From assembly GCA_028829895.1 (NCBI GenBank), contig CM054181.1, forward strand, positions 3,157,501 through 3,221,500: a DNA stretch of 64,000 bases, in the 5' to 3' direction. Each line of letters starts with the position of its first letter. Within the stretch, counting starts at the first letter, position 1. The stretch comes from Sinotaia quadrata (taxonomy: Eukaryota > Mollusca > Gastropoda > Architaenioglossa > Viviparidae). Positions 48,645 through 62,148 of this stretch are shown piece by piece. A program made the position numbers and the translations under genes. The notes under the pieces are model-generated. The model had not been told where the DNA came from and did no database searches. It worked only from the letters and a program-made list of their open reading frames with translations.

Positions 48645-49050
48645 GAAATTTAATAACCATATGGCAATGGATGGCTGTTTAAAGTTTAAAATCTGTGTTA
48701 ACATTTTAATAACCATATGGCAATGGATGGATGTTTAAAGTTTAAGATCACAGTGTTAACATTATAATAACCATGCCATATGGCAATGGATGGCTGTTTA
48801 AAGTTTAAAATCACAGTGTTAACATTTTAATAACCATATGGCAATGGATGGCTGTTTAAAGTTTAAAATCACAGTGTTAACATTTTAATAACCATATGGC
48901 AATGGATGGCTGTTTAAAATTTAAAATCACAGTGTTAACATTTTAATAACCATATGGCAATGGATGGCTGTTTAAAATTTAAAATCACAGTGTTAACATT
49001 TTAATAACCATATGGCAATGGATGGCTGTTTAAAATTTAAAACCACAGTG
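48645..49050. repeat. 58-bp minisatellite, 7 copies
   Basis: The unit begins TAACCATATGGCAATGGATG. Confidence 0.96.
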
Positions 49051-49654
49051 TTAACAAAGATTTGCATAACTCTCTCAAGCTGTAATCAAAATACCATCAG
49101 AGAACAACTAGCAAATTATACAAAACCACGTTTATCTTATGCTGTGGCCTCTATATTTATATATTTAGTTTGTGTTTAAAACAAGTTTCACTATAGGCCT
49201 GTTTAACTTCAAAGTATGATTTTAAATTAAAAGTGCATACTCAGTTTTGAATTTATTGGCTATGTAAAATTTGCCATTATGTATCTAGAAATTGAAAGTA
49301 AGGATCAGTAGTGAAACATGGCACAACCATTTCTGTGTTTCTGTTGATTAAAGTGTGCCATTATTGTCACTGCACGTGTATGAAGTTAATTGCTAGCCAC
49401 ATTTACATAATAACAAAGTACACAGCTTATTTCAGTGTCATTTTGAATAATTCTGCTGCGCTGCATTACTCCCCCTCAACAAATAAAACTAAACTGCATA
49501 CGTTGATCTGAAACTGATCAGTGATTAAAGTCTGATGAGACTGGGGAAACTCCTTTGACTGTAAGCTAGATGACTTTGTGTTCTGCATGACAGATTCAAG
49601 AATTTAACTCTTTCTATGTATGGTATTTATTAAACTCATCCACCCCACCTCCAT

Positions 49655-49855
49655 TAGCAAGAAAAAACAAAAGAACTCACAGTAACTTTACCAGAAAAGG
49701 TAATACATGATTGTGTGTGCATGTAAGCCAGCAACCTTTTCAAGTGTAGTCAGCAAGAAAAAACAAAAGAACTCACAGTAACTTTACCAGAAAAGGTAAT
49801 ACATGATTGTGTGTGCATGTAAGCCAGCAACCTTTTCAAGTGTAGTCAGCAAGAA
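49655..49855. repeat. ~96-bp tandem duplication
   Basis: AGCAAGAAAAAACAAAAGAA and following bases occur twice, near-identical. 49051-49654 shows no gene. Confidence 0.93.
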
Positions 49856-50589
49856 AACTAGCATTTTATGCGGTTAAAGTAAAACAATAAAGCCAACACA
49901 AAACTAAAAGCATACATTGAAAAAATTGGTATTTAATTTAAAATATCAGTATTTTACATGTTCAACATTTTAAACATATTTTAATTAAATTATATATACA
50001 CCTTGGTTTACTATGACATTTTTAAATCAAGAATGAATTTAAACCTAACCTTTTTTATTTTATTGATAATAAACAATTCAAGGCCTATTTGTGATGTGAA
50101 AGATGTTAACTTTCAAGTAAAATAAAAAATTTTAAAATGCCGACAGATTTGTACTTTGGTGTATTAATCAATACTTTGTTTGATGTTACTTTGTTATTTT
50201 GTTTTGATTTTATTTCTTATATCAAAAACTTATTTTGAAAGACATTTGGTTTATAAATTCCTTCAATTAAAAATAAAGTGTCAGCTTGTTTTTAACAATG
50301 GCAGATGAACAAAGCTGTTCATATGAAAATATGCCCTATAGAAATCTTTACCACTTTATTTGTATCCCATATCTTTTATTAATACCACAGCATCTTATAA
50401 AAAAAAAAATGAAATAAAACCAAACTGAGGGGAACAGAGTGGCCAAAAAAATCTAGGTGCTGGACATGTAGAAATACATATGATTATGGTTCAAGGCCTG
50501 GCCTTGAAGGGTTGATTCTTTCTTAACAACACACCCAATTCCAAGTCCAGAATTGTCAAGGTCAAGCTCAGTGTTTGAATTGTAAATGC

Positions 50590-50745
50590 ACAGAACTCAA
50601 ACTAAAATTCAACATTATTACATTCTGCAAACCATAATAATGAAAAACAAAGGAACATAAACACAGAACTCAAACTAAAATTCAACATTACTACATTCTG
50701 CAGACCATAATATTGAAAAACAAAGGAACGTAAACACAGAACTGA
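50590..50745. repeat. ~71-bp tandem duplication
   Basis: CACAGAACTCAAACTAAAAT and following bases occur twice. 49856-50589 and 50746-51717 show no gene. Confidence 0.92.
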
Positions 50746-51717
50746 GTCAAGAGTAGAAAAAATAATACACTTGTATTAAGGTATAACTGTTATAAACAAT
50801 AACATTGTGTACTTTATACAGCATATTTGTGAAGGCATTCTCTTACAGTGTTAACAAAAGAGGTGGAATGTTTAAACAATGATAGGCAATTTGTATATGT
50901 TTACATGTATAATTAATTATGAGAATAATTAGTGTCCATGGGTTACAAGCAACCTAATGTTAACAAAATAACTGCTGCTCTTATGCTCATTAAGTAGAAC
51001 TGCAAATGCTACACTAGAAGACAACAGGAAAATAAAAATTAACCAAGATATATACAATTGATGTTATATAAATGCAAAAATCTATAACAACTACCATTTC
51101 AATTTTCAGCTATGGCAGTGGAAAAATAAGTAAAAAATATTTATTTGTGTGTATTATTTCAGATTTATTCAAATGAATGGCTTGCGGTGTTTCCTATTCA
51201 TTAATCAAATAGTCATCTGGCTAAATGTTTTCCCCACAATAAAATGTTGCAGAAATATTGTCCAGATGAAAACATTCACAATTAAAAAAGGAAGGGAATG
51301 TGGGGGAAATAAATTGAGAGTACATTATCTGAGTTCAACAATTACTTGTGTTATGCTAGGAATGTGTAGTCAAGAAACAAGCAGCAGTTTAAGTTAATAA
51401 GGGAAAATTTTCATAAGCACACATCAAAACAGAAGGATTGTGAAATACATACAGCAAATACTAAACTCTAGCAGTCTGCCTCCTCTGATCAAGTTAACTC
51501 TGTTATAATACAGAGGTAAACATAGTTTATATAACTCATAAATTAGGGCTTTAAAGTTAAGGCTATGACGCACTTTTAATGTCATACAATATAAAGTGAA
51601 CTGTAATACTTTGGTTATGTTTCATGGATAGAGTACAACACAGTTTATTGTGATTTTACATATACTGGCCTGGAAGCATTTTTCATATATATATATGATG
51701 CCAACATCACCTAGTTA

Positions 51718-51992
51718 ATGGTTATTATTATTATTATTATTAATTAATTAATCATCCATAACTAGTTACAAGTGATGAGAATCTTAATTCATGTTATTAA
51801 TAATTCTCAGCAGACACCACTCTCTCGCTTGTGGATATGGGGGCGCTGTAAACGTTTTCTCTCGCAATTTCTAACATATTCTCAACACGAGTTGTTTACT
51901 CAAACTCAGACACTTACAAAAATACAATCATAAGGAGTGCCCAAGGTCGGGTCACTTTGACAATTTATATAATAAAATAGGGATAGGCATAA
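51718..51992 (-). mobile_element. Dispersed repeat, copy B, with (TAA)n-type tail
   Basis: On the minus strand it starts with the segment shared with 8688-8800. It ends AAGATTCTCATCACTTGTA...GGATGATTAATTAATT(AAT)n, which matches 10802-10850 on the plus strand. A tail of simple repeats suggests a SINE or LINE 3' end. No clear A or B box was seen. Confidence 0.6.
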
Positions 51993-54900
51993 TGTATATA
52001 AATTTGGGGGGGGGGGGGAGGTTGTAAATTTTATATGTTGCTGCTACATTTATTAATTTATAACTTTAAAAATAATGAAAATTGGGCGTGCTTATTTTCC
52101 AACACAACCACATAAACAGTAATTATAACAAAAGAAAAACCACCAAGAAAACATTAAAGCTATCAAGTAATGAATTAAAAATAAAATACAAGCAGTGTGT
52201 GCATGAAACCAATTTCTTCTGGCCTGTAATTACTATAGAAACATTAATACTTTGTATACATGCAAAGAATCATTAATAAAGTTAGTCACTAGTATGGCAA
52301 TCTACATCAGAGAATAAAAAAAAATAAAATATCTGATTATATAACTGCAAAAGAAAATAAAGTTTTTTTTTTTTTAAAAAAGGCAGCTAAAACTAAATGA
52401 GCTATTTATACATCATATAGGTTAAGGGGCAGATACCCAGAGCATTGTTGGTGAAAAGAATGTTTTATGTGTGTTTCTGTACATGCATCTCCATCCTGAA
52501 ACACATTAAGAAAAACTGATTAGGATGAGGCATTGTTCTAATAAATATTCTGCTGTTGCAGTAATCAAATAATTTTTCTAACATAAAGAATATTATTGGA
52601 GTCATATTGTTGTTATATATTTGTTTGTCTGCAATATTTTTTTTTTAAAGAAATTTATTAATAGTATTAAAAAAATGACAGTTTAGATTTATTAGATAGC
52701 AATTTATACCAGCCATTTTACCCTGGAGGAACTCTTGGAATAATTTTCAATCTCAAGAACCTCCTGCATAAAAATTACTATACTACAATGCTTATTATTT
52801 TTTTAAATCATGATCTCTTGCGGAACCCTTAGCAACTTTGGTTGAGGAACCCTGATTTAAACTTTCAGTTAGCATGGATTTATTACATAATTATTTAAAT
52901 TACCAGTTAACATGGGACGACTTTTTAATGAACAACCAAGGGAACATACACATTCAAATGCATATACCACATCTTAATTTCAACTTATGGAAATGTTCTT
53001 GGGTGGAAAAATGCAAAACACTGACATGCAGTTCTCCATTACTGCCTATTCATGTTTAGTCACAAATAATGCAACACTTTAAACTGCAAGAATTACAATT
53101 CGTTTGATGCAAGATCATTTTAAACTGCAAACAAAACATCTTTAAAATTATTTTTGTCGTTGTTGAAACTGTCTCTCTTTCTTGCTATCATTTCAATAAG
53201 ATAAACATGACTACTGATAGCAAATAATGAGAGATGCCATATGATGATAACTGAAGAATTATTGTTAATACATTCAGTATAAATAATTTATTCCCAACTG
53301 TTGATTTTGTGACAAAGTTTTTTAACAAAACAACCAAATTAACAAAAATCAATGTTAATCAAACAAACAACTTTTAGTTGCATAGAGTAAGAGTATGAGG
53401 AAAATGCACTGCAATAATCATTAAACTATTAAATGAAAAAATATGCATAAGCAATGGAATGATTATTTAATGTCAAAATTTGCATTAGATATTCGATGTT
53501 ATGAGAGGAAAAGAATAAAACTGCATACTGTTTTTTTTCTCCAAATCTTTCAGACAATAGTCTTTTGGTCAAAATGGACAGTACAAAATTTCGTAATATA
53601 TCACAACTTACCCAAAATCCAATTTAACAACTATGTAGCAGAAAATACATGCACAGTAATACAGATTCCAACATCCTGAATACACAAGGGAGATAAAATA
53701 TTTGTTGATTAATTGCTTCCCTTTGACCACAAGAAAGGCAGCAACAAACAAAAAATAAAAAAATAATTCATTACAACCTAACAATATTTTTTTTAAAACT
53801 TAATTAAAAAAGCATTTTTAAATGAAATAATAAATTCTAAGCTCAAAATGTTCATATATAAAAGTATCTTCAGAGACACCATTATAACAGCAACCAGTTT
53901 TTGCTTATTTTTAGTTTTGGATAAATCCATTTGGATTTGTTTACTATAGCAAAATATTTCATATCTTGCATTAACAGGTGGACTGTGAACAGGATTTGTT
54001 CACATACAGATATAATTACATGTTCATGACCACAATCTGTTTTATGCCTAATGTCCCTCACCACTCTGTGGAAATGTTGGTTAGATTATAAACTGCGAGT
54101 TGTACTTTACTGCTTGATTGGTACAAAGCAATTGAATGTTTAACCATATATGCCTGAATATTAGATTAATAGACTGATTCCCCTTCATAACTGTCTAAAT
54201 AATTCTTGTTTTAGATTTAATTAAATTAATAAGTAAATGTAAGGTGAATTTATTTAAAATGATAAATATTTCAATTTTTCTACCTAAAACCAAACTCTTC
54301 TATCTAGTCTGATGAAACATCATCAACAAACTATAAAAAATAAAATGCTTTCAAGTGTCTATGTTTTTTGTTTGGTTTTTTTTTTTTTTTTAATAAACTA
54401 GTGACTGTAAGTGAGTATCCAAAGCTAAACACACACACACACACACACTCAAGGTTAAGTATGATAATCAAAAATTAACACATACACAACAAAATTAAGT
54501 TTTAAATATGGTACATGTTCATTTGTATAGTATATACAATAAGTTTATCTAAAGTGTTCATCTCTTAAATATGGAACATATCTAAAAGAAGTTAATCCCA
54601 ATATAAATATATATGTTGAAAATGAACAATTCCAAATATTTTTTCCTTCAATGGAAATGCATGCTTTGCTGTGATAATAAATTACAACACATATTTTTTT
54701 AAAATATATATTCCTTGGAAATAAACAATACTGATAATGCCTTTTTTCATTATAATATCAGTTCATTTTTGGGAGAAACAGTTATCATCTTGTAAAACAT
54801 ACTACCACTGAACCAGACAATATTAAAACTGAATGACCCATGCTGACAACATAGATGAACCAATGAATTTAATTAATTTAAATCAGGTTGTTGATTTTTT

Positions 54901-55886
54901 TTAATGGTGGTATATTTTGGAGGAATGTTCGGTTAAGTTTTAGGTTTTATTTTGTGTTAAGCTTAAGCTTGTGATGCACAATAACACACCTGCAGGCACA
55001 CATAAAGTAAACAGTAAAGAGGGAAACAAATTTTATAGAAACATACTCCATGGAGTACATGCTTCTCTGAGTTTAAGCTCCACACGTCCAAACCTTAAAT
55101 CAAAACGAGTAACTTTAACAGTGGTTCAACCAATGTTCACTAAGTAATATATTACTTATTATCACATATAATACAAAAAATACAATCCACTCAAGTTGAA
55201 ATAACCAACCAGAATCTAAACTTTAAAAAATTAGACCTATAAAATGTTAATAATATATTAATTATTCACATATTTTTTACTTTTATATTTATGTGAAAAA
55301 TTGAGTAGAACTGAAGTATTTATATTCAAAATCTCCAATATCTGTTAATATAGCTGTAAATATCACCATAATATAAATGAATCATCATACCACTAAAAAA
55401 TTAAATATTTAACAGTTACTATCAATTATCATGATAACTATAACCATACACATTACCAAAACTATATTTTAAATATTACTGCATATAATTATTATAAAGA
55501 CTACTACTACGAATATAAGCATAATAACTATCATTATAACTGTAATTATCTGCAGCAACACAAATAACAACATCACATGACTATAATCAGCCAGTTTAAA
55601 TAAATTGGCCTACAATGTGAATGAATTTTAAAATAATGTTTGTAAAAATACCTATAGAATAAAGCCACACATACAACAAAAATCCTAGTAGCTCTACACT
55701 CACTCAGTTTTAACAAATAACTCTACACCACACTTGTTATAACTTCAAAATAATTTGTATAAAACACTTCCATCACTATAATAATTTATAAAAATTGTAT
55801 TATACAATACTATCATTTCAAATGTTACTGTCTTAAGGCTTATAGCCACATTTGCTTCAGTACACTTGCCAGTTTCAATGAATTAC
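51993..55886. other. AT-rich DNA; includes the 3' UTR of the minus-strand zinc-finger gene
   Basis: No coding exon is seen. A G-tract at 52007-52018 and a (CA)n at 54429-54447 are present. A minus-strand AATAAA at 54951-54946, about 0.9 kb past the stop, is one possible polyadenylation signal among several. Confidence 0.5.
52715..52865 (-). mobile_element. Possible hAT-like terminus
   Basis: On the minus strand CAGGGTTCCTCAACCAAAGT is followed by repeats of the GGTTCC/GAACC type (AGGGTTCCGC, GGTTCTTGAG, GAGTTCCTCC). This pattern occurs in hAT ends, but the evidence is only motif-level. Confidence 0.3.
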
Positions 55887-58800
55887 TCACTCTACATCAC
55901 ATTCATGCTCTAGAATGTCCAGTTCATTGAAAAATAATTTTCCGCATGCATCACAGCTCACAGTTGGCTCTACTTTGGCCTCAGCATCTCTTCCAGTAAC
56001 ATCTAGGATTTTTTCTCCAGCCTCCTCTGGTTTCCCATCAATGACATTTGATTCAACCATATCGTGCCCTTCCTCTTTCCCATCCTTTCGAGATGTTCCA
56101 TTCTTTCTTCTGAGCTTAGGTGGCCTCCCTTCTGCAGACACCAAACGAATGCGCAGATCTTTTCCAGTTGTATCAACACGATAATGTTCTCTTTTCTTAG
56201 AATATTCTATGTTTGCTGGGTGTTTTTCCTCTGATTTCTCAACCAGTCTTTTTCTGGATCTTCTGGTACGCCTTAGCTTGCTGCCAAGTTCTGGTTGTAA
56301 TTCCATTGCTGTACTGTCTTTAGAATGACTGTGTTGATTCTGTTGTATAGGCTCCTCTGGCCTCTGAGGAAGATCATGCATCAGTTGTGTCTGTTGCGTT
56401 TCTTGTCTGTGTTGTGTCTGTTGTGTTTCTTGTCTATGTTGTGCCTGTTGTTGTTTCTCTTGCTGATAAAGGCCTGGTTGAACTTGTTGTTCTTGTTGAT
56501 GTATTACGTATGAGTGCTGTTGTCTTTCTTGCTGGTGTTGAAATACGAGTGGTTGCTGTAGTTTATCTTGTTCACATAAAAAGTGTGAATGCTGGTGTTC
56601 CCTCTGCTGATGTGTCAACTGTGACTGGTGATCACTTTTTTGCTGATGTTGCATTAACAGTGACTGCTGTTGTCTTTCTTGTTGATGCTGCATTAACTGT
56701 GACTGCTGTTGTCTTTCTTGCTGATGTGCTAATTGTTGCTGCTGTTGTCTTTCTTGCTGATGTGTAAATTGTGACTGCTGTTGTCCTTGCTGATGATGTG
56801 TTAACTGTAGCTGTTGTTGTCTTTCTTGCTGATGTGTTAACTGCAGCTGTTGTTGTCTTTCTTGCTGATGTGCTAACTGTAGTTGTTGTCTTTCTTGCTG
56901 ATGTGTTAACTGTGACTGCTGTTGCTTTTCTTGCTGCTGTTGCTTCTGCTGTCGATTTTGTTGTAATGCAGTAAGAAACTGCCTCTGCCAAACTTCTCCC
57001 TTTTCAGTGACCTCCAGACATCTAGCATCAACCATATTGATTTCTGGTTCATTTGCATTGCCTTCAAGTGTAATGGTCTCTCTCTGATAGCTCTTATTTT
57101 CACTGCTACTTTCATGGATAAAGACATCTGGACTTTGTTCTGATGTTTCTCCTATTTCTGGTTTGTGCCAAGCAAATCCACCAAGTGGATTTGATAATGA
57201 ACATTTGTCTAAGTTGAATCCATGCACATCTTTTTGCCCAATATTTGCAGAAAATGAAGGTAACTGCAGAAAATTAGGAACTGATGATCGGTGACCGGAG
57301 GCTGAAGGTGGAGTAGCTGAGTTCACAGGGAACATCGTCCGTGGGTGGGTTGTGACATTCTGTGTTGAAGTTACAATGGGCGAGAGAGCACAATGCGGTG
57401 ATGGGACACATGGTGGATGTAAAACCTCTTGCTGCATTCCATGTGGAGATAAAATGCCTGAAGTTGGAATTCTGACACTTCTGTGTGGTGACAAAACTCT
57501 TTGTGACACTGAAGTGGCATCTTGTGTTCGAGAAATACCATTCCGTGGTGGTGACACAATACCATGTTGCAACAGATCATGGTTTTGTAAAACATCTTGG
57601 GATTGTGCAACCAAAGGTGCCATATTCTTTTGTGAAGTTAAAATGCCTTGTGATAAGGATGATGTTTTTGAAGATAAAGTAGATGCAGGAGAAAATACAT
57701 ACTCTGTAGATATGTTGTCAGAAGAACCAATGCCTTTGGATATTAATGTGGCATGGGGATTGGTGACAGGATGTGAAGACAAAGGAAACCTGACAATGGG
57801 TGGTGGACCAAAGTGATTTGTCGGCATCTCTGAATGGGAATATTCAGCTGTCTGGGGTGAGCTTTCAGAGTTGGCAAAATGTGATCTGTCCACTAGTGGG
57901 CTCATCATCAAACATTGTCTAAGAAGAAGTGAACTTTCTGTTGATGGACTTTCATTATTATTTTTACTGCTGTTGTGGTTTTGTTTTTTATTCTCTACTG
58001 AAGTCACATGTTTGGGTTTGGTAAGATCTATAGGTACCATGTCATCTGCACTAGCTCGTGCTGTTGAAACTGGAGTCCTCTTTCTTCCAGGCATCCAAAG
58101 AGGAGGAGGACCTGAAGAAGCAGGACTAGAAATGAAAGAAGAATGTGATCCCTGACTGTGGGAGGAGCTAGAAAAGGGAAGACGTGGACTTGTTACAGTC
58201 AAGTTGGTTGTAATCGTAGAAGTGACAGGGGAACTGAAGATATGCTGATTGTTGTGATGCAGGACAGAAAATGATGCAGGCTGCGTAGGTAAACGAGGGA
58301 CAGCATCAAAGGAAGGTGGGGCATGAGTGGTCTGCATATTCCTGTGAAGAACAGCCCCAGGAGGAGTTGACAAAGGTGGCTGCAACAAAAAGCGAGGGGT
58401 CACTCCAGAAGCAGTGACAGGACTGGTTGTAAACAGTGACGGAGTTGTTGTTGTTGTTGTTGGTACTGCAGATATGTTCAAGATCAAAGGTAGATGAGAA
58501 TTTAGGCTGGATGGGAGAGACAATGAAGGTTGAATTGCTTTTTGTGAGTAGACTGGAGAAGGCTGACAAGATGAGGGGTATGGTGGTGGTGGTGGCATCG
58601 GTGGTGATAAAGTGCTGACTACATCAGAGTGTGAAGGTGATGAGGAAGAAGATGAAACTAATGTCAGGAGACGTTGCATCTCACTGGGGGAAACAGCCAC
58701 TGGCACACTACTAGACTTTTCTTTGAAAATGCCCCCTGACCACTGGTGTCTCCTGTTCTTAGCATCTGAGCCTGATGCCTGATGTTGTCCATCATTGCAG

Positions 58801-61762
58801 GAGGAATGGTCAAAAACAGATGAAAAAGGCATGTCATTTAAAGACTGCCTTCCTTTGGAAGAATGCTTGCGGTTACTATCAGATGTGCAACTCGATGCCA
58901 AAGACAGTACCATATCTGGGATGTTTGGTGATGTAAACCCTGCAGAGGAAACTGTAGACAAGTCTTTTGTTTCTTTCAAACAGGACAACTGAACAGGTGT
59001 CTTTTTGGATGATTGCTTTCTTGTACCATATGAAGGTAAAAACTTTTTAGCACTTTCTGGCATCTTAGCTTCCAGTCTCATCATTTCCTTTAGCATGGAG
59101 CCAAAGGGCTCTGGTGAATATGTAAGGGTACTGGAAACCAAAGGCGGCGGTGCACCTGTTGAACCATTCAGTATCAAAGTAGTCTTTGTCCAAGAGCTCG
59201 GAAGAGAAAAATTAGCTTCTGATGTTGCTACTGTTAATGGCTGGGTTCCTGTGGTTATGCAATGTGATCCTTGTACTTGAGAGGAAGGTGTGGCATGGGT
59301 ATGAGATTTCTGAACAGCAGGTGGAGAAATATGTGTTAATGATTTATTCATAACTTCTCTAGTACCAGGTACAAGTTGATTCATGTACTGTGGTGCAAGG
59401 TGTCCTACAGGTCTCAGGCCACTTGTTACCTGAGAAGATGGATATGGAGGAGGAGGGGGTGGTGGTGGTAGATTTTGCAGCTGCATACTCCCAGTTCCTG
59501 AAACAGCTCTGGAAACTATCGGATGAATCTTATGGCTTCTCCCTGGCATACTAGCAGGTATGCTGTTATTACCATGGGCACCAATGGCTTGCATCTGTGG
59601 AATAGTGTGTGCTATATTACCTGCTCCTGATAAAGAACCAACAGTACTGCTTTCCTTGATGGTTGAGCATTTCTGTTGCATAGAGTGAAATTTGGCCAAC
59701 AGGAGACGTTGCTGAATGTGTCTGTCCTTTAAAGCAATAGCTGCCTCTCTTTCTTTTAATTCCTTTTCTTTCTTAGCTAGTCTCTGTTCTTGTTCCATTA
59801 ATTTTTGGGCTATCTCTGTCATCCCTGCTTCCACTGTCAGACAAGATGGCATCACAGATGGTGATTTCTGTTGTATTTCATTTTCTTCAGCATTTTCACC
59901 TGAGGTCTTTTGCTGCAAGCCATCAATGGGCAATATGTCTGGCTGCATTTCTGACCATTCAGATGCTTCCATGAAAGATTTTGATGAAGAATGAACCCCA
60001 CTGACAGGCCGTGGCAATGACAAGGGTGGTGCCGAAAGTCTTTGCAAAAGGGTTTTTGGTCTTTTTTGTAAGTCTTTTGAGGAGTCTTCTTGCAAGACCA
60101 ACTTACTGTTGTTATCTTCAATAACGTTTTCCATTGCTGCAGTGTCAGAGTTTGAGCATTTTTTCTTGTACTGTTCTTGTTCCACTTTTTCAGCCATCTT
60201 GTTTTCAACATTTGCCAAGTTAACACAAGTCTGCACATCTATCATAGGTGAACTTAGTGTACTCGTAGAGTTTTGGTCACATTTTACAGAACAATCATCT
60301 GAAATAGTGACAATTTCTGGCATCTGCCCAATCTGCATGCCTGTCTCTGTGTTCTCCTCTTTGCTGTGAAGGATGTTTGCATCGATTTTTTCTGGAGAAG
60401 TAGGGACGTCACAGTTTAGGGCAGTGTTAGTTCTTTCACTTTCTGAGATCTCACAGTTTAGGGCTGTGTTAGTTCTTTCACTTTCTGAGATCTCACAGTT
60501 CAGGGCGGTGTCAGTTATTTCACTTTCTGAGATCTCACAGTTTTGCGAGTGTAGATCATTTCCAACCTTTGACTTTCGTAAGGGGGGTGGAACTGGCAAT
60601 GATGAAGGGAAATCAACTGATCCAATTTTTCCTTGAGAAGCAGAAACATCACAATTTAGGACAATATCAGATCTTTCACTTTCTGAGATCTCACAGTATT
60701 GTGAGTGTGGATCAATTCTGACCTTTGTCTTTTGTGAGGGGGATGGAACTGGCACTGATAAGATGTCAGTGTCAATTAAATGTGGTTTCAAATATTCTGG
60801 TGCTCTTTGTTTCAATTGGTTTGGTGCTGAGTTGGCAGAATAAGTTCCTAATAATTCTGCCTGAGCTACACTCACTACAGACAACAAATGCAAATTAGAA
60901 GATGCCATATTCTTTTGGTCTAAAGTTGCTTTAGGGCTCTGAGCTACAGAGTCATGACTCTCAGAGGTGAAAGAGAGACTTTGTTCCAAGCATTCAGGTA
61001 TTTTAGCATCTACTTCCTCTGAATTTTTGCACACTTTTTCTGAAGACGGTAGGGGTAAATTTTTACCTTGCTTGCTGTTTGCACTGAGAGACAACTGTTC
61101 CAGTTGAAACTTCTCATCCAAAAGCTTTTTCGCTTTTACTAATATTCCATGCACAGTTCTCTCATTTCCTGTGAGTACTCCAGTGGAACGTCGAGCTTTG
61201 TGCCTTTTCATGTGCTTCTCAAAGCTGGTTTCAAGGCTAAATAATTTTGTGCAAATGGTACAGAAATAAGGAAAGCTACCCATATGCTGTCTAATATGTG
61301 CAGCAAACACTTTCCTCTTTGAAAACTTGGCACCACACTCATTACATTTCAAAGTTGTGTGTCCTCGATGGCGCTGAAGATGAGAAGTGAGGTTATTCTT
61401 CAGTGCAAACTTTTGTCCACAGTAACGACAAGGGTGGAGTTTGGCACCATGCTTGTCTATTAAGTGATACTCTAACTCACTTTTATCAGCAAACTGTACT
61501 TTACAAACTGGACATGTCTTGGAAACCTGGTCAATGGCCTCATTCTCCATTCCCAGATGCAGATTATCAACAACAGGTTTTAAGCCATTCTTGTCTTGTG
61601 AAGTTGTTGAAGGGGTAGTGGCAGTAAAGACTGATATTGTAGTGTTTACATCTACAATGGTTTCAGACTGATTGTGGTGGCTGATAACATGTCTATTCAA
61701 ATCTGCTTGTGATGTACTCACTTGCTGGCATATGGAGCAGCGAAGGCAAAGCTGCTTGGCAT
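55887..61762 (-). CDS. Last coding exon of the zinc-finger gene (five C2H2 fingers, Gln-rich C-terminus)
   Basis: The reading frame stays open for 1,957 residues, ending at the TGA at 55889-55887. The open frame extends a further 400 nt upstream to 62165, but that part is intron. It translates a (GT)n microsatellite as His-Thr repeats, and an excellent acceptor (GTTTTTGCAG|AT) precedes DAKQLCLRCSIC. The five fingers lie at 61739-61200. Fingers 2-5 are closely spaced; finger 1 is separated by about 55 residues. Tandem coding duplications are seen at 60390-60560 and 56380-56960. Confidence 0.88.
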
Positions 61763-61919
61763 CTGCAAAAACATTATTTACCATTGGTAATAAGCAAACT
61801 GTTTCAATGAAAAGCATTTTTCCTAACATCAAACTTGTACATTTTAATTTGTAGTGATGATATGTGTGTGTGTGTGTGTGAGTGAGTGTGTGTGTGTGTG
61901 TGTGTGAGTGAGTGAGTGA

Positions 61920-61954
<35 letters not shown>

Positions 61955-61959
61955 TGAGT

Positions 61960-62055
<96 letters not shown>

Positions 62056-62116
62056 TTAAAGCCGACACCAATTTCAGCTTGGTGGTAAGATGTGTTGGTA
62101 AGAGTCAAAGAGTGCT

Positions 62117-62148
<32 letters not shown>

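Noticed and set aside
56325..58155. Several plus-strand frames of 60-150 codons opposite the zinc-finger gene
   Set aside because: They are antisense shadows of the minus-strand coding exon. Their Val/Leu-rich peptides mirror the Gln codons.
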